Below, one piece after another: positions 4,665 through 5,896 of a stretch of DNA of 5,896 nucleotides (the stretch's first letter is position 1; each line of letters starts with the position of its first letter). Below the pieces are notes generated by a model. The model was not told the origin of the DNA and searched no databases. It saw only the letters and a program-made list of their open reading frames with translations. Source of the stretch: Candidatus Egaibacter danicus (lineage in GTDB: Bacteria > Pseudomonadota > Gammaproteobacteria > Burkholderiales > Burkholderiaceae); contig JAABRC010000131.1 of the NCBI GenBank assembly GCA_011391115.1, forward strand, positions 1-5,896. Direction: 5' to 3'. A program made the translations under genes and the position numbers.

Positions 4665-5896
4665 GTGCGATCGAGTTCTGTGAAAAAAATGCAAATGTCG
4701 TTGATTGCAGCGGTAGTCGCCTCTTTGGTGGCCTGCGGTGGTGGTGGTGCAGCCACGCCCGTAGCGGCGGTTGGCGGAACGCCAACGCCAACGCCAACGC
4801 CAACTCCGACTCCGACCCCATCAAATGTAATTTCCGCCAATCCGGGCAACTACCTCACGTTGCTGGCTGCGCTCAAGCCTGGCGATACCCTGTTACTTGC
4901 GCCTGGCAATTACGGTGTGGACAGCAATGGGAATGACACTGGCAACCCACCTGGCCTCCCGCTGTTTGGCATCAACGGCACGGCCACGGCGCCGATCACG
5001 ATCACCGGTCCCGAGAGTGGGCCGCGGCCGGTTCTCCTGGGTAGATCGACTCATAACACCGTCCGTATTGATGGCTCCAGCTACGTCGTTGTGCGCAACA
5101 TCGACATCAACAATCGTGGACTGGGTGCGCCCGGCGTCGCCTCGCAAGGCGTTTCGCATCACATCACGCTGGAGAACCTTTATATCCACGGCGTCGGTGA
5201 CAGCCAGCAGACTGTCGGCATCGCGGCCAACAGTGCGCCCACGTGGAACTGGACCATCCGTAACAACCAAATCATCGGTGCCGGCACCGGGATGTACCTC
5301 GGGAACTCCGACGGCAATGCCCCCTTCGTGGCCGGCCTGATAGAACACAACCTGATTCGCGACACCATCGGCTACAGCATGCAGATCAAGCACCAGACTG
5401 TCTGGTCTTCAGTCCCGGCTGGCATGCCGACCGGCACCACCACGACGGTCGTCCGTCACAACGTGTTTTCCAAGTTGAGCAGCTTCGTCTCGGCGGATGG
5501 CGCGCGACCCAACTTGCTGGTGGGCGACCAGCCCCCGAGTGGGCCCGGCTCCGGGAATGGCTTCGAGATTTACGGCAATTTCTTCTGGCAAAACCCGACT
5601 GAAGCGCTATTTCAGGGCGAGGGCAACATTGCGTTTCACCACAACCTGATGGTCAACGCCTCTGGCCCGGCAGTCGTCATTCAGCGGCACTACGGCTCTG
5701 TGCGCAACGTGCGGATCTTCGCCAACACCATCGTGGCACGCGACAACGGAATTTCCGTCACCGGTGGTCAATCCGGAACAACGCAGCGTGTGTCTGGCAA
5801 TGCGGTGTTCGCCGCAAACCCGGTCAGCATCAGCGGGGTTGATGCCGCTCAAATTGACAATGTCACGGGTAGCCAGGCCGCAGCCGCGACCTATCT
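4665..5896 (+). CDS. Lipoprotein with Thr-Pro linker and right-handed parallel beta-helix domain (3' end beyond window)
   Basis: The frame is open from a GTG start for 410 codons to the window edge, with no stop. Residues 1-24 form a lipoprotein signal: basic residues at the start, a hydrophobic core, and the lipobox Leu-Val-Ala-Cys with Cys24 as the lipidation site, followed by a Gly run. A flexible linker with seven Thr-Pro pairs (39-52) leads to the folded part. From about residue 54 the sequence NPGNYLTLLAALKPGDTLLLAPGNY (shown in parts at 59-73 and 74-83) is the typical cap of pectate-lyase-like beta-helix proteins. Repeating beta-helix turns follow, for example VRIDGSSYVVVRNIDI (132-147), HITLENLYIHGV (166-177), WTIRNNQIIGA (196-206), FEIYGNFFW (299-307) and VRIFANTIVARDNGISV (349-365). 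The product is probably anchored to the outer membrane, facing the surface or periplasm. Such folds often bind or cut acidic polysaccharides, but I cannot identify catalytic residues, so enzyme activity is unproven. An alternative start is GTG 4680. Confidence 0.85.
   Translation, partial: MRSSSVKKMQMSLIAAVVASLVACGGGGAATPVAAVGGTPTPTPTPTPTPTPSNVISANPGNYLTLLAALKPGDTLLLAPGNYGVDSNGNDTGNPPGLPLFGINGTATAPITITGPESGPRPVLLGRSTHNTVRIDGSSYVVVRNIDINNRGLGAPGVASQGVSHHITLENLYIHGVGDSQQTVGIAANSAPTWNWTIRNNQIIGAGTGMYLGNSDGNAPFVAGLIEHNLIRDTIGYSMQIKHQTVWSSVPAGMPTGTTTTVVRHNVFSKLSSFVSADGARPNLLVGDQPPSGPGSGNGFEIYGNFFWQNPTEALFQGEGNIAFHHNLMVNASGPAVVIQRHYGSVRNVRIFANTIVARDNGISVTGGQSGTTQRVSGNAVFAANPVSISGVDAAQIDNVTGSQAAAATY
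4779..4820 (+). repeat. In-frame 6-base tandem repeat encoding seven Thr-Pro pairs
   Basis: Four exact ACGCCA units (4779-4802) are followed by two ACTCCG units (4803-4814) and one ACCCCA (4815-4820). Every unit encodes Thr-Pro. The tract forms the linker between the lipid anchor and the beta-helix domain. Being a multiple of three, copy-number change by slippage would alter linker length without breaking the frame. Confidence 0.9.

Noticed and set aside
4779..4820. Possible CRISPR-like or minisatellite array
   Set aside because: The units are 6 bases with no spacers and are in frame; they encode a Thr-Pro protein linker.
4643..4849. Minus-strand frame with a Val-Gly repeat
   Set aside because: The Val-Gly run is only the reverse complement of the Thr-Pro linker codons of the lipoprotein gene.
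4893..5393. Open frames on both strands within 4893-5393, on the plus strand 4897-5340
   Set aside because: Both overlap the lipoprotein frame, which is continuous, has a lipobox and beta-helix repeats, and accounts for the region.

Overview
The window reads as chromosomal DNA of a betaproteobacterium, most likely a member of the Comamonadaceae (Rhodoferax/Polaromonas/Acidovorax type). The evidence is moderate-to-high GC, dense genes on both strands, a LivK-type periplasmic binding protein standing alone, and a short intergenic element at about 4300-4362 that resembles a dispersed repeat I remember from Comamonadaceae genomes. That taxonomic call is inference; no rRNA or other marker gene is present.

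Layout. (1) 15-380, minus: a small secreted protein of unknown function. (2) 548-1408, plus: a Fe(II)/2-oxoglutarate dioxygenase of the phytanoyl-CoA dioxygenase family, close in motif layout to animal PHYHD1. It is divergent from (1) and convergent with (3). (3) 1434-2564, minus: an exported substrate-binding protein of the branched-chain amino acid type, with no transporter genes beside it. (4) 2721-3575, minus: a two-helix membrane diguanylate cyclase with intact GGEEF and an RxxD inhibition site. Its best promoter sits so close to the ATG that the mRNA may have almost no leader. (5) 3802-4287 and 4386-4550, plus: a rubrerythrin lacking the usual rubredoxin domain, followed by a separate rubredoxin, with the Comamonadaceae-type repeat in the gap between them. 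(6) From 4665 to the window end, plus: the first 410 codons of a lipoprotein with a Thr-Pro linker and a right-handed beta-helix domain; the gene is cut by the window edge.

How they work together. The rubrerythrin and rubredoxin are the clearest functional pair: rubredoxin would carry electrons to the diiron centre for peroxide reduction in the cytoplasm. The binding protein lies downstream of the cyclase on the same strand across a 156-bp gap, so co-transcription is possible but not shown. The other genes look like independent units. No mobile element, CRISPR array, tRNA, rRNA or defence locus was seen, and no gap without a gene exceeds 300 bases. I see no clear new multi-gene system. The points most worth checking are the near-leaderless cyclase promoter, the repeat inside the rubrerythrin-rubredoxin gap, and the 8-bp-arm palindrome just after the rubredoxin gene.
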